From contig WGND01000012.1 in NCBI GenBank assembly GCA_016124805.1, forward strand, positions 1-64,000: DNA of 64,000 bases. The letters are read 5' to 3'. Positions 51,371 to 60,764 of this stretch are shown one piece after another. The translations under genes were made by a program, and so were the position numbers. Each line of letters opens with the position of its first letter. Position 1 is the first letter of the stretch. The notes beneath the pieces were generated by a model, which searched no databases, had not been told where the DNA came from, and saw only the letters and a program-made list of their open reading frames with translations. The DNA is from Hyphomicrobiales bacterium (lineage in GTDB: Bacteria; Pseudomonadota; Alphaproteobacteria; Parvibaculales; Parvibaculaceae).

Positions 51371-51410
51371 TGCTATTTGTCACTTCGCTTCCGCGCAGAT
51401 AGAAATAGCA
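51371..51410 (+). repeat. Inverted repeat in the ilvD leader
   Basis: TGCTATTT (51371-51378) and AAATAGCA (51403-51410) are perfect 8-bp arms 24 bp apart, about 60 bp before ilvD. This could be an operator or an mRNA hairpin. No leader peptide rich in Ile, Val or Leu is seen nearby. Confidence 0.4.
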
Positions 51411-51469
51411 GCATCGCTTCCCATATTAGAGCGGTGACACGATGCTTCCCTTGTTGAAAGGATACTCCA

Positions 51470-53332
51470 GTGCCTCCCTATCGTTCCCGCACGACGACCC
51501 ATGGCCGCAATATGGCTGGTGCCCGTGGTCTCTGGCGCGCCACAGGCATGAAAGACGGCGACTTTGGCAAACCGATCATTGCCATTGCCAACTCCTTCAC
51601 GCAGTTCGTGCCCGGCCATGTCCACCTCAAGGATATGGGGCAGCTCGTGGCGCGCGAGATTGAGAAGGCAGGCGGTGTCGCCAAGGAATTCAACACGATT
51701 GCCGTCGATGACGGCATCGCCATGGGGCATGACGGCATGCTTTACAGCCTGCCGTCCCGCGATCTCATTGCCGACAGCGTTGAATATATGGTCAATGCCC
51801 ATTGCGCCGACGCGCTGGTCTGCATTTCCAATTGCGACAAGATCACGCCCGGCATGTTGATGGCTGCCATGCGCCTCAATATTCCGGTGGTCTTCGTCTC
51901 CGGTGGCCCGATGGAAGCGGGCAAGGTTGTCTGGGAAGACCAGACCCGCGCTGTCGATCTGATTGACGCGATGGTGGCTGCTGCCGACGACAATATTTCC
52001 GATGAGGAAGTGGCCGTCGTCGAGCGTTCCGCCTGTCCGACATGCGGGTCCTGCTCGGGCATGTTTACCGCCAACTCAATGAACTGCCTGACAGAAGCGC
52101 TCGGCCTGTCGCTGCCCGGCAATGGCTCGACGCTCGCCACCCATTCAGACCGCAAGGAGCTCTTCCTTGAGGCCGGTCGCCTGATCGTTGAAATCACCCG
52201 CCGCCATTATGAGACGGATGACGAAAGCGTTCTGCCGCGCAACATCGCGACCTTCGATGCCTTTGAAAATGCCATGTCGCTCGACATCGCCATGGGCGGT
52301 TCGACCAACACCGTGCTGCATCTGCTCGCGGCGGCATATGAAGGCGAAGTCAACTTCACCATGAAGGATATCGACCGCCTTTCCCATCATGTCCCGAACC
52401 TGTCGAAAGTTGCGCCTGCGCGCAGCGACGTGCACATGGAAGACGTTCATCGTGCCGGTGGCGTCTTCGCCATCCTGGGCGAGCTCGACAAGGGTGGCCT
52501 CATCCATCGCGATGTGGCAACCGTTCACAGCCCGACCATGGGCGAGGCGATTGATTACTGGGATATCGGTCGCTCGAAGAGCGATCATGCGCATGAGTTT
52601 TTCCGTGCTGCCCCAGGCGGCGTACGCACGACGGAAGCCTTCTCGCAGTCACGCCGCTATCCCGAGCTAGATCTTGATCGCGAAAATGGCGTCATCCGCG
52701 ATATTGAACATGCCTATTCCAAGGATGGCGGCCTCGCTGTGCTCTATGGCAATCTTGCCGAGGATGGCTGCATCGTGAAGACGGCAGGCGTTGATCCCTC
52801 AAACCTCGTCTTCTCTGGCCCGGCCCGCGTCTTTGAAAGTCAGGACAGCGCCGTCTCCGACATTCTGACCGGTCGCGTGAAGGCAGGCGATGTGGTGCTG
52901 ATCCGCTTTGAGGGCCCTCGCGGTGGCCCCGGCATGCAGGAAATGCTCTACCCGACGAGCTACATCAAGTCGAAGGGGCTCGGCAAACTCTGCGCGCTGG
53001 TCACCGATGGCCGTTTCTCGGGTGGTACCTCAGGCCTCTCCATCGGTCATGTTTCGCCCGAAGCGGCAGAGGGCGGCACCATCGGCCTTGTTGAGACCGG
53101 CGACATGATCGAGATCGATATCCCCAACCGCAAGATCCATCTCGACGTGCCGGATGATGTGTTGGCCGCCCGCCGCGAGCAGGCCGAGAAGGATGGCTGG
53201 ATGCCCAAGGAAGTGCGCACACGGCGCGTGTCGCCCGCCCTGCAGGCCTATGCCGCCATGTCCACCAGTGCCGCACGCGGCGCGGTGCGCGATGTCTCGC
53301 AGCTGACGGTGCACAAGCGCGGCCAGAAATAG
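51470..53332 (+). CDS. ilvD: Dihydroxy-acid dehydratase
   Basis: IlvD makes the 2-keto acids for isoleucine and valine, using an Fe-S cluster. The GTG start at 51470, with AAAGGA upstream, gives 620 aa beginning [26 protein letters not shown] as in E. coli. Cluster cysteines are in [19 protein letters not shown] and [21 protein letters not shown]. The end ([21 protein letters not shown]) is conserved. It sits between the TrmN6-like and S49 genes, which are direct neighbours in many related genomes. Confidence 0.98.
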   Translation: MPPYRSRTTTHGRNMAGARGLWRATGMKDGDFGKPIIAIANSFTQFVPGHVHLKDMGQLVAREIEKAGGVAKEFNTIAVDDGIAMGHDGMLYSLPSRDLIADSVEYMVNAHCADALVCISNCDKITPGMLMAAMRLNIPVVFVSGGPMEAGKVVWEDQTRAVDLIDAMVAAADDNISDEEVAVVERSACPTCGSCSGMFTANSMNCLTEALGLSLPGNGSTLATHSDRKELFLEAGRLIVEITRRHYETDDESVLPRNIATFDAFENAMSLDIAMGGSTNTVLHLLAAAYEGEVNFTMKDIDRLSHHVPNLSKVAPARSDVHMEDVHRAGGVFAILGELDKGGLIHRDVATVHSPTMGEAIDYWDIGRSKSDHAHEFFRAAPGGVRTTEAFSQSRRYPELDLDRENGVIRDIEHAYSKDGGLAVLYGNLAEDGCIVKTAGVDPSNLVFSGPARVFESQDSAVSDILTGRVKAGDVVLIRFEGPRGGPGMQEMLYPTSYIKSKGLGKLCALVTDGRFSGGTSGLSIGHVSPEAAEGGTIGLVETGDMIEIDIPNRKIHLDVPDDVLAARREQAEKDGWMPKEVRTRRVSPALQAYAAMSTSAARGAVRDVSQLTVHKRGQK

Positions 53333-53352
53333 AATCGGCCGGAAGATCAAAT

Positions 53353-53386
53353 GCGGCGGTCCGGGATCTCTCGGGCCGCCGTTTTT
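53353..53386 (+). terminator. Rho-independent terminator after ilvD
   Basis: CGGCGG(T)CC pairs with GG(G)CCGCCG around a short loop and is followed by TTTTT. It is 20 bp after the ilvD stop. Confidence 0.85.
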
Positions 53387-53452
53387 CGTTTCAGGCCCTC
53401 ATTCGGCCTCAGGTGCCTTGCCGCATGCCATCGGGCTTCATATCTATATCAG

Positions 53453-54346
53453 ATGAAAAACATTCTCGGACGTATCCTCCCCGCCACCGCCATGAAACGC
53501 ATCGCGCCCGACTGGGAGCCCAAGCCCCGCGTGGCTGTGGTGCGCCTGTCAGGTGTCATCGGTGCCAGCCAGCCTTTGCGCGGCGGGATCAATCTCGCCG
53601 GCATTGAAGAGACGCTGGAATCAGCCTTCACCATGAACCACGCCAAGGCGGTGGCGCTGGTCATCAATTCGCCGGGCGGCTCACCCGTCCAGTCCTCGCT
53701 CATCTTCAAGCGTATCCGGGCTCTTGCGGCCGAGAATGAGCTTCCCGTCTATGTCTTTGCCGAAGATGTGGCCGCCTCTGGTGGTTATATGCTGGCCTGC
53801 GCAGGCGATGAAATCTATGCCGATGACAGCTCGATCATTGGCTCCATCGGCGTCATTTCGGCAGGCTTCGGCTTTACCGGCGTCATGGAGAAACTCGGCG
53901 TTGAACGCCGCGTTCACACAGCCGGCGAAAACAAGGGCATGCTTGACCCCTTCCAGCCCGAGGACCCTGAGGATGTAAAGCGCCTGCTAGCGCTCCAGGC
54001 CGAGGTCCATGAAAGCTTCAAGGCGCTGGTGCGCGGCGCCCGCGGCGACCGTCTCAAAGGCGGCGATGAACTCTTCACCGGCGAGTTCTGGGCCGCCAGT
54101 GGCGCGCTGGCGCGCGGCCTCATCGACGGGCTGGGCGATCTGCGTTCGGTCATGCGCGCCAAATTCGGCGAGGATGTGCAGCTTAAAAAAATCGGCAGCC
54201 GCAAACCCTGGTGGCGCCGGGCGGGCCTTGGCGCACGCGCCGAGCTGCCAAATACGCTTCTGGGCAGGGATTTTTCGCTGAATCTGGCCGAAGGTCTCAT
54301 TTCTGCCATAGAGAAGCGTTCCATTTGGCAAAGATTTGGACTTTAA
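53453..54346 (+). CDS. S49 family signal-peptide-peptidase-like protein
   Basis: The 297-aa serine protease is a short SppA/SohB-type enzyme without an obvious N-terminal membrane helix. The nucleophile Ser lies in EDVAASGGYMLACAGDEIYA and the general-base Lys region is GENKGMLDPF. VINSPGGSPVQSSLIFKRI is also conserved. I use ATG 53453; the ORF-track extension overlaps the ilvD terminator. The likely role is degradation of membrane-released peptides. It is followed by a small conserved gene and glyQ. Confidence 0.93.
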   Translation: MKNILGRILPATAMKRIAPDWEPKPRVAVVRLSGVIGASQPLRGGINLAGIEETLESAFTMNHAKAVALVINSPGGSPVQSSLIFKRIRALAAENELPVYVFAEDVAASGGYMLACAGDEIYADDSSIIGSIGVISAGFGFTGVMEKLGVERRVHTAGENKGMLDPFQPEDPEDVKRLLALQAEVHESFKALVRGARGDRLKGGDELFTGEFWAASGALARGLIDGLGDLRSVMRAKFGEDVQLKKIGSRKPWWRRAGLGARAELPNTLLGRDFSLNLAEGLISAIEKRSIWQRFGL

Positions 54347-54389
54347 TAGAGGTTCAAACCGCACGCCGCCCTGTTGAGAGGGATAGTCC

Positions 54390-54590
54390 ATGACGAAAAT
54401 CGTATTTGCCGCCCTGCTGATCTGTGCCTGCTATTCTGTCTATCGTGCCATGGCGACCGCCGCTGAAAAACAGCGCGAAATCTTCGCCCGTGCCCGCGCC
54501 AGCCAGAAAAGCGTGGAGCCGCGTGATCTGGGCACCCTGCGCGAGCAGAACGGCATTTACGTCCCGGAGGACCGCTGGGACGCTCGCTGA
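54390..54590 (+). CDS. Small membrane-anchored hypothetical protein
   Basis: The 66-aa protein has an N-terminal hydrophobic helix (IVFAALLICACYSVYRAM) and a charged C-terminal part ending LGTLREQNGIYVPEDRWDAR. GAGAGGG lies before the ATG. A similar small gene between the S49 peptidase and glyQ is common in Rhizobiales-like genomes, which supports it as real. The function is unknown. Confidence 0.75.
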   Translation: MTKIVFAALLICACYSVYRAMATAAEKQREIFARARASQKSVEPRDLGTLREQNGIYVPEDRWDAR

Positions 54591-54764
54591 ACCCGACACC
54601 GGGTCCGACCTGATGGCAGCCTCCATGCGGTGCGGGGCTGCCCGTCCATTTCCCATTTGATTGAACCGGTTGGCCTTGCTTGACCCTGACGGGGTGGGCG
54701 GTTAATTTGCGCCCGCCTTGTCTGGGGCAGCTTCCGCCCCAACCCCTCTTATGTCTCAGGCGCC

Positions 54765-55652
54765 ATGACCGCTAAGCGCGACCATTCGTTTCAGTCCCTC
54801 ATCCTCACGCTGCAGGATTTCTGGGCGCGGCAGGGCTGTGTGATTCTGCAGCCCTATGACATGAGTATGGGCGCGGGCACCTTCCATCCGGCCACCACCC
54901 TGCGCGCGCTCGGCCCCAAGCCCTGGAAGGCGGCCTATGTGCAGCCTTCGCGCCGCCCCACCGATGGCCGCTATGGCGAGAACCCGAACCGCTTCCAGCA
55001 TTATTACCAGTTTCAGGTCATTCTGAAGCCGAACCCGGACAATCTGCAGGAACTCTATCTTGAGAGCCTCTATGAGCTCGGCATTGATCCCAGGAACCAC
55101 GACATCCGCTTTGTCGAGGATGACTGGGAAAGCCCGACGCTGGGGGCCTGGGGTCTGGGCTGGGAAGTCTGGTGCGATGGCATGGAAGTCTCGCAGTTCA
55201 CCTATTTTCAGCAGGTCGGCGGTTTTGACTGCAGCCCCGTCTCGGGCGAGCTGACCTACGGGCTTGAGCGCCTCGCCATGTATATTCAGGGCGTCGACAA
55301 TGGCTATGAGCTGGATTTCAACGGCGGCAAGGGTGAAGACAAGGTCACTTATGGCGAGGTCTTCCATCAGGCCGAGGTTGAATTCTCCGCGCATAATTTC
55401 GAATTCGCCAATACCGACATGCTGTTCCGCCATTTCGAGGATGCCGAGAAGGAATGTGCCGCGCTGCTTGAGCAGAATCTTGCGCTGCCGGCCTATGACC
55501 AGTGCATCAAGGCAAGCCACAATTTCAATCTGCTTGATGCCCGTGGCGTCATCTCAGTGACCGAACGCCAGGCCTATATCGGCCGCGTCCGTGCGCTCGC
55601 CAAGGGCTGCGCCGAGAAATGGCTGCTGAGCCAGGCGGGAGACGCCGCATGA
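54765..55652 (+). CDS. glyQ: Glycyl-tRNA synthetase alpha subunit
   Basis: The alpha subunit holds the class II catalytic site of the bacterial heterotetrameric GlyRS. The 295-aa protein has [42 protein letters not shown], the [32 protein letters not shown] motif and [22 protein letters not shown]. This length and pattern are standard. A TGGGGC...GCCCCA hairpin lies at about 54722-54741, before the start. Confidence 0.98.
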   Translation: MTAKRDHSFQSLILTLQDFWARQGCVILQPYDMSMGAGTFHPATTLRALGPKPWKAAYVQPSRRPTDGRYGENPNRFQHYYQFQVILKPNPDNLQELYLESLYELGIDPRNHDIRFVEDDWESPTLGAWGLGWEVWCDGMEVSQFTYFQQVGGFDCSPVSGELTYGLERLAMYIQGVDNGYELDFNGGKGEDKVTYGEVFHQAEVEFSAHNFEFANTDMLFRHFEDAEKECAALLEQNLALPAYDQCIKASHNFNLLDARGVISVTERQAYIGRVRALAKGCAEKWLLSQAGDAA

Positions 55653-55668
55653 ATTCTGTGATGCAGCA

Positions 55669-55760
55669 CCCCTCACCCAACCCTTTCCCTCTGGGAGAGG
55701 GCCGAGAACAGGATTGCCTTATTGAACCCTCTCCCTCTGGGAGAGGGCAGGGTGAGGGTT
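55669..55760. repeat. Compound palindromic repeat between glyQ and glyS
   Basis: Outer arms CCCTCACCC and GGGTGAGGG enclose two stem-loops, CCCTCTGGGAGAGGG and CCCTCTCCCTCTGGGAGAGGG. The same arrangement lies after glyS at 57902-58000. The right arm GGTGAGGG ends 9 bases before the glyS ATG and is the only purine-rich ribosome-like site there. Confidence 0.85.
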
Positions 55761-55767
55761 CTGCTTG

Positions 55768-57900
55768 ATGTCTGAATTTCTCCTCGAACTCTTCTCCGAA
55801 GAAATTCCCGCCCGCATGCAGAAGCGTGCGTCCGAAGATTTGCAGCGCCTTATGACAGATGCGTTGAAGACCGCTGGTGTTGAACCGACGAGCGCCCGCG
55901 CTTTCGCCACACCGCGCCGCCTGGCGCTCGTTGTCGACGGCCTGCCGGACAAGACGCCGGATGTGAAGGAAGAGCGCAAGGGCCCCAAGGTCGGCGCGCC
56001 GGATAAAGCGATTGAGGGTTTTCTGCGCGCTGCCGGTCTCGCCAGCATCGATCAGGCGCAGGTGCAGGAAGACAAGAAGGGTGCCTTCTATGTGGCGCTC
56101 ACCGAAAAGAAGGGGCGCCCGACAGCTGATCTCATGGCCGAGATCGTGCCACAGGTCATCCGCACTTTCCCCTGGCCCAAATCCATGCGCTCAGGCCGTC
56201 ATGAATTGCGCTGGGTGCGCCCGCTTCATTCGATTGTCGCGCTGATGGATGGCGTGGTGGTGCCCTTTGATGTCGATGGCATCGCGTCGGGCCATTCGAC
56301 ACGCGGCCACCGCTTCATGGCACCTGATGCCTTCACCGTCACGGGCTTTGCCGACTATGAGAAAAAGCTGCGCGCTGCCTTTGTCATTCTGGATGCGGAT
56401 GAACGCGCCAAAATCATTCATGACGGCGCGATGAAACTTGCCGCTGAGGCCGGACTCAAACTCTTTGAGGATGACGCCCTGCTGCATGAGGTCTCTGGCC
56501 TTGTGGAATGGCCGGTGCCGCTCATCGGCAAGATTGACGACCAGTTCATGGAAGTGCCGCAGGAAGTGCTGACATCGACCATGCGCGCCAATCAGAAATA
56601 TTTTGCGCTGACAGATGCGAAGGGCAAACTCGCCCCGCGCTTCATCGTCATTGCCAATCTCATCGCGGAAGACGGCGGCAAGGCGATTGTGAACGGCAAT
56701 GAGCGTGTGCTGCGCGCCCGCTTTGCCGACGCCCGCTTCCTTTGGGATCAGGACAGGAAGCACACGCTTTCAAGTCGCCTGCCGAAACTCAAGGAAGTTG
56801 TTTTTCACGCCAAGCTTGGCTCCGTGCATGACAAGGCCATGCGGATTGGCAAGCTGGCGCGTGAGCTCGCTGCCTTCGTGCCTGGTGCCGATGCCGACAA
56901 AGCTCAGATCGCGGGCGAACTGGCTAAAGCCGATCTCACCACCGGCATGGTCGGCGAGTTTCCCGAATTGCAGGGCCTGATGGGCGCTTATTATGCGCGC
57001 AATGACGGGCTGGGCGATGACATTGCCGACGCCATCGCGGAACATTATTCACCGCTCGGGCCGACGGACTCTGTGCCATCGACGCCGCTCGGCAAGGTCG
57101 TCGCACTGGCCGACAAGCTCGATACGCTGGCGGGCTTCTGGGCGATTGACGAAAAACCGACAGGATCGAAAGACCCGTTTGCGCTGCGCCGCGCGGCACT
57201 GGGTGTTATTCGGATTGTACTAGAGGAGGGTATGCGTCTTTCTCTCAATAAAGCTATCCGTGACGCTCTAGTTCCATTGAGGGGAAAAATGGCTCGCGAG
57301 ATCACGCAAGCTGAGTTGGAAAATGCGCCGGAAAATGCTGCTATATTCCCCGTCTCCGATCCGACAGGCATTCGTCAAAGTCTTTTGTCATTTTTTGCGG
57401 ATCGCCTTTCAATGCAACTTCGCGCTGACGGGCGTCGCTTTGATCTGGTCGATGCTGTCTTTGCGCTGGGGGGGCAGGACGATCTCGTGCTCATCGTCAA
57501 GCGAGTCGAAGCCCTCTCCGATTTTCTCGGCAGCGATGACGGCAAGAACCTGCTTGCAGGCTATAAGCGCGCGGTGAACATCCTCCGTATTGAAGAGAAA
57601 AAAGACGCCACCACTTTCGAAGGTGAACCCGACGCGAGCTTGTTTGTCGAGGCAGAGGAAAAGACACTGGCCTCCGCCATCATCAAGGCCGCCCATGAGG
57701 CGACAAAGGCCGTCGTGGTGGAGGACTTCGCCGCCGCCATGTCGGCGCTTGCGGCTCTGCGCGCGCCGGTCGACGCCTTTTTTGACAAGGTCACCGTCAA
57801 TGCCGACGATGCGGCCACACGCATCAACCGTTTGAAGTTGCTGGCGCAGATCCGCGCCGCGCTCCACACGGTTGCTGATTTTTCAAGGGTCGAGGGCTAA
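55768..57900 (+). CDS. glyS: Glycyl-tRNA synthetase beta subunit
   Basis: The 710-aa beta subunit recognises tRNA-Gly and contains an HD-like domain and an anticodon-binding end. The start [18 protein letters not shown] at ATG 55768 is the family start. KSMRWG-like [25 protein letters not shown] and the end region [24 protein letters not shown] are typical. From about 57200 to 57430 the codons become AT-rich at third positions (for example GTA CTA, AAT AAA, TTG AGG GGA AAA), unlike the rest. A repeat flanks the gene on each side. Confidence 0.97.
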   Translation: MSEFLLELFSEEIPARMQKRASEDLQRLMTDALKTAGVEPTSARAFATPRRLALVVDGLPDKTPDVKEERKGPKVGAPDKAIEGFLRAAGLASIDQAQVQEDKKGAFYVALTEKKGRPTADLMAEIVPQVIRTFPWPKSMRSGRHELRWVRPLHSIVALMDGVVVPFDVDGIASGHSTRGHRFMAPDAFTVTGFADYEKKLRAAFVILDADERAKIIHDGAMKLAAEAGLKLFEDDALLHEVSGLVEWPVPLIGKIDDQFMEVPQEVLTSTMRANQKYFALTDAKGKLAPRFIVIANLIAEDGGKAIVNGNERVLRARFADARFLWDQDRKHTLSSRLPKLKEVVFHAKLGSVHDKAMRIGKLARELAAFVPGADADKAQIAGELAKADLTTGMVGEFPELQGLMGAYYARNDGLGDDIADAIAEHYSPLGPTDSVPSTPLGKVVALADKLDTLAGFWAIDEKPTGSKDPFALRRAALGVIRIVLEEGMRLSLNKAIRDALVPLRGKMAREITQAELENAPENAAIFPVSDPTGIRQSLLSFFADRLSMQLRADGRRFDLVDAVFALGGQDDLVLIVKRVEALSDFLGSDDGKNLLAGYKRAVNILRIEEKKDATTFEGEPDASLFVEAEEKTLASAIIKAAHEATKAVVVEDFAAAMSALAALRAPVDAFFDKVTVNADDAATRINRLKLLAQIRAALHTVADFSRVEG

Positions 57901-57901
57901 T

Positions 57902-58000
57902 CCCCTCACCCACCCCTCTCCCCGTCGGGGAGAGGGCAGGCAAGGCAGGCGCCTCAAATCAATTTACCCTCTCCCCCTGGGGAGAGGGCAGGGTGAGGGG
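57902..58000. repeat. Second copy of the compound palindromic repeat, after glyS
   Basis: Outer arms CCCCTCACCC (57902) and GGGTGAGGGG (57991) enclose CCCTCTCCCCGTCGGGGAGAGGG and CCCTCTCCCCCTGGGGAGAGGG. It begins directly at the glyS stop codon. The layout is the same as at 55669-55760. It could fold into a stable cruciform-like RNA and terminate or process the transcript before ppdK. Confidence 0.85.
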
Positions 58001-58045
58001 GACGGCGTTCGTATCGAGTAAGTGGTTCCGACCAGAGGCGTGAGC

Positions 58046-60727
58046 ATGGCTGAGACGAAGTGGGTTTATTCATTCGGTGACGGCAAGGCAGATGGCGATG
58101 CCCAGCTGCGCAATCTGCTGGGTGGCAAAGGTGCCAACCTCGCGGAGATGTCAAACATTGGCCTGCCGGTGCCGCCCGGCTATACCATCACCACCGAAGT
58201 CTGCACCGCCTTCTACGCCAATAACCGCGAATATCCGGCTGGTCTGAAAGAGCAGGTTGAAGCCGCCCTTGATGCCGTCGCCAAGAGTGTCGGCATGGTC
58301 TTTGGCGATGCCGCCAATCCGCTGCTTGTCTCTGTGCGCTCGGGTGGCCGCGCCTCCATGCCCGGCATGATGGATACGGTCCTCAATCTCGGTCTCAATG
58401 ATGAAACGGTTGAAGGTCTTGCCACCAAATCCGGCGACAAGCGTTTTGCCTATGACAGCTATCGCCGCTTCATCCAGATGTATTCCGATGTGGTGCTGGA
58501 GGTGGACCACCATAATTTCGAGGACATTCTGGAATACTACAAAGAGGAGCATGAATATGCCCTCGACACCCAGATGACATCGGATGACTGGATCGATGTG
58601 ATCGACCGCTACAAGAAATGCGTTGTCGAGCATCTCGGGTCGCCCTTCCCGCAGGATGTGCATGAGCAGCTCTGGGGCGCGATTGGCGCGGTCTTCGGCT
58701 CGTGGAAAAACACGCGCGCTGAAATCTATCGCCGCCTGCACGACATTCCCGACAGCTGGGGCACGGCGGTCAATGTGCAGGCCATGGTCTTCGGCAATAT
58801 GGGCGAGACCAGCGCAACAGGCGTGGCCTTCACGCGCAATCCATCGACCGGCGAGCGCGCCCTTTACGGCGAGTTCCTTGTAAACGCCCAGGGCGAAGAC
58901 GTGGTCGCGGGCATCCGCACGCCGCAATCTCTCACCGAGGCCGCCCGCGTGGCGCAGGGTGACAAGCTTCCCTCGATGGAAGAAGCCATGCCGGATGCCT
59001 TCAAGGAACTCTCGGCCGTCTTTGCCCGCCTCGAAAGCCATTATGCCGACATGCAGGATGTGGAATTCACCGTGCAGGAAGGCAAGCTCTGGATGCTCCA
59101 GACGCGCAATGGCAAGCGCACGGCAAAGGCTGCCATCCGCATGGCCGTCGACATGGTGGCTGAAGGTCTCATCAGCGAAGAGACCGCGATCAGCCGCGTT
59201 GATCCCGCCTCGCTTGACCAGCTGTTGCATCCGACACTCGATCCGGATGCCAAACGCGACGTGATCGCCACCGGTCTGGCCGCCTCACCGGGTGCGGCCT
59301 CGGGCGAGGTTGTCTTCAATTCCGATGAAGCCGCCGCGCTCAAAGCCGACGGGCACAATGTCATTCTGGTGCGCGTGGAAACGAGCCCGGAAGACATCAA
59401 GGGCATGCATTCAGCCTCCGCCATTCTGACCGCACGTGGTGGCATGACAAGCCACGCCGCCGTGGTGGCGCGCGGCATGGGCCGTCCCTGCGTCTCGGGC
59501 GCCGGTACGCTGCGCATCGATTACAAGGCCGAGCAGTTCACGGCGACCGGCGTGACAGTGAAGAAGGGCGACATCATCACCGTTGATGGCTCCACCGGTC
59601 AGGTCATTCTCGGCGAAGTGCCGATGCTGCAGCCGGAGCTTTCCGGCGATTTCGCCCAGCTCATGGTCTGGGCCGACAAGCATCGCCGCATGCGCGTGCG
59701 CACCAATGCCGAAACGCCAATGGATGCCGAAACCGCGCGCAAGTTTGGTGCCGAAGGTATCGGGCTTTGCCGCACCGAACACATGTTCTTCGATGAAAGC
59801 CGCATCGTCGCCGTGCGCCAGATGATCCTGGCCGATGATGAAAAGGGCCGCAAAGCGCCGCTGGAAAAAATCCTGCCCATGCAGCGCGATGATTTCCGCC
59901 AGCTGTTCGAAATCATGTCGGGCCTGCCCGTCACCATCCGTCTGCTTGATCCGCCACTGCATGAATTCCTTCCCAAGACCGAGGAAGAAATCGAGATCGT
60001 GGCAAAAGACACCGGCATGTCGGCCGACAAGCTGCGCCACCGTCTGCATGAGCTTGCCGAGTTCAACCCGATGCTGGGGCATCGTGGTTGCCGTCTGGGC
60101 ATTTCCTATCCGGAAATCTACGAGATGCAGGCCCGCGCCATTTTCGAGGCCGCGCTTCTTGCTGCCGAAAAGACCGGCGCCCCTGTCATTCCGGAAATCA
60201 TGGTGCCGCTTGTCGCCATGAAGAGCGAGCTTGACTGGCTCAAGGCGCGCATTGTGGCGGTGGGCAATGCGGTCGAAAAGGAAAAGGACCAGAGCCTGAC
60301 CTATAGCATTGGCACCATGATCGAGTTGCCGCGGGCCGCGCTGATGGCCGCCGAGATTGCGGAAGCTGCCGAATTCTTCTCCTTCGGCACCAATGACCTG
60401 ACGCAGACGACATTCGGCATCAGCCGCGATGATGCGTCGAATTTCCTTGGCACCTATCTCGGCAAGAAGATCATCACGCAGGACCCCTTTGTGTCGCTGG
60501 ATCGCGACGGCGTGGGCGAGCTCGTCCGCATTGCTGCTGAACGGGGTGCCAAGACACGTCCCGACATCAAGCTCGGCATTTGCGGCGAACATGGCGGTGA
60601 CCCGGCCTCCATCGCCTTTTGCGAGGAAGTCGGCTTGAGCTATGTCTCCTGCTCGCCTTATCGTGTGCCAATTGCCCGTCTTGCCGCCGCACAGGCCGCC
60701 ATCAACAACGCCAACAAGGCAGGATAG
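58046..60727 (+). CDS. ppdK: Pyruvate, phosphate dikinase
   Basis: PPDK interconverts pyruvate and PEP with ATP and phosphate, allowing gluconeogenesis. The ATG at 58046 (AGAGGC upstream) gives 893 aa. The nucleotide-binding domain begins GGKGANLAEMSNIGLPVPPG. The swivelling phospho-His domain has GGMTSHAAVVARGMGRPCVSG, and the PEP site is FGTNDLTQ with the end GICGEHGGDP. This is the standard domain order. The gene follows glyQS, an order kept in many alphaproteobacteria. A regulatory protein (DUF299-type) is not seen nearby. Confidence 0.98.
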   Translation: MAETKWVYSFGDGKADGDAQLRNLLGGKGANLAEMSNIGLPVPPGYTITTEVCTAFYANNREYPAGLKEQVEAALDAVAKSVGMVFGDAANPLLVSVRSGGRASMPGMMDTVLNLGLNDETVEGLATKSGDKRFAYDSYRRFIQMYSDVVLEVDHHNFEDILEYYKEEHEYALDTQMTSDDWIDVIDRYKKCVVEHLGSPFPQDVHEQLWGAIGAVFGSWKNTRAEIYRRLHDIPDSWGTAVNVQAMVFGNMGETSATGVAFTRNPSTGERALYGEFLVNAQGEDVVAGIRTPQSLTEAARVAQGDKLPSMEEAMPDAFKELSAVFARLESHYADMQDVEFTVQEGKLWMLQTRNGKRTAKAAIRMAVDMVAEGLISEETAISRVDPASLDQLLHPTLDPDAKRDVIATGLAASPGAASGEVVFNSDEAAALKADGHNVILVRVETSPEDIKGMHSASAILTARGGMTSHAAVVARGMGRPCVSGAGTLRIDYKAEQFTATGVTVKKGDIITVDGSTGQVILGEVPMLQPELSGDFAQLMVWADKHRRMRVRTNAETPMDAETARKFGAEGIGLCRTEHMFFDESRIVAVRQMILADDEKGRKAPLEKILPMQRDDFRQLFEIMSGLPVTIRLLDPPLHEFLPKTEEEIEIVAKDTGMSADKLRHRLHELAEFNPMLGHRGCRLGISYPEIYEMQARAIFEAALLAAEKTGAPVIPEIMVPLVAMKSELDWLKARIVAVGNAVEKEKDQSLTYSIGTMIELPRAALMAAEIAEAAEFFSFGTNDLTQTTFGISRDDASNFLGTYLGKKIITQDPFVSLDRDGVGELVRIAAERGAKTRPDIKLGICGEHGGDPASIAFCEEVGLSYVSCSPYRVPIARLAAAQAAINNANKAG

Positions 60728-60764
60728 GCGGAAGGTGGCAGGCTCGACCCGCAAGGCCGCAGCT

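Noticed and set aside
55669-55760. CRISPR-like array or simple terminator at the glyQ-glyS gap
   Set aside because: There are only two palindromic units without regular spacers, no T-runs, and an identical layout after glyS, so a dispersed palindromic repeat fits better.
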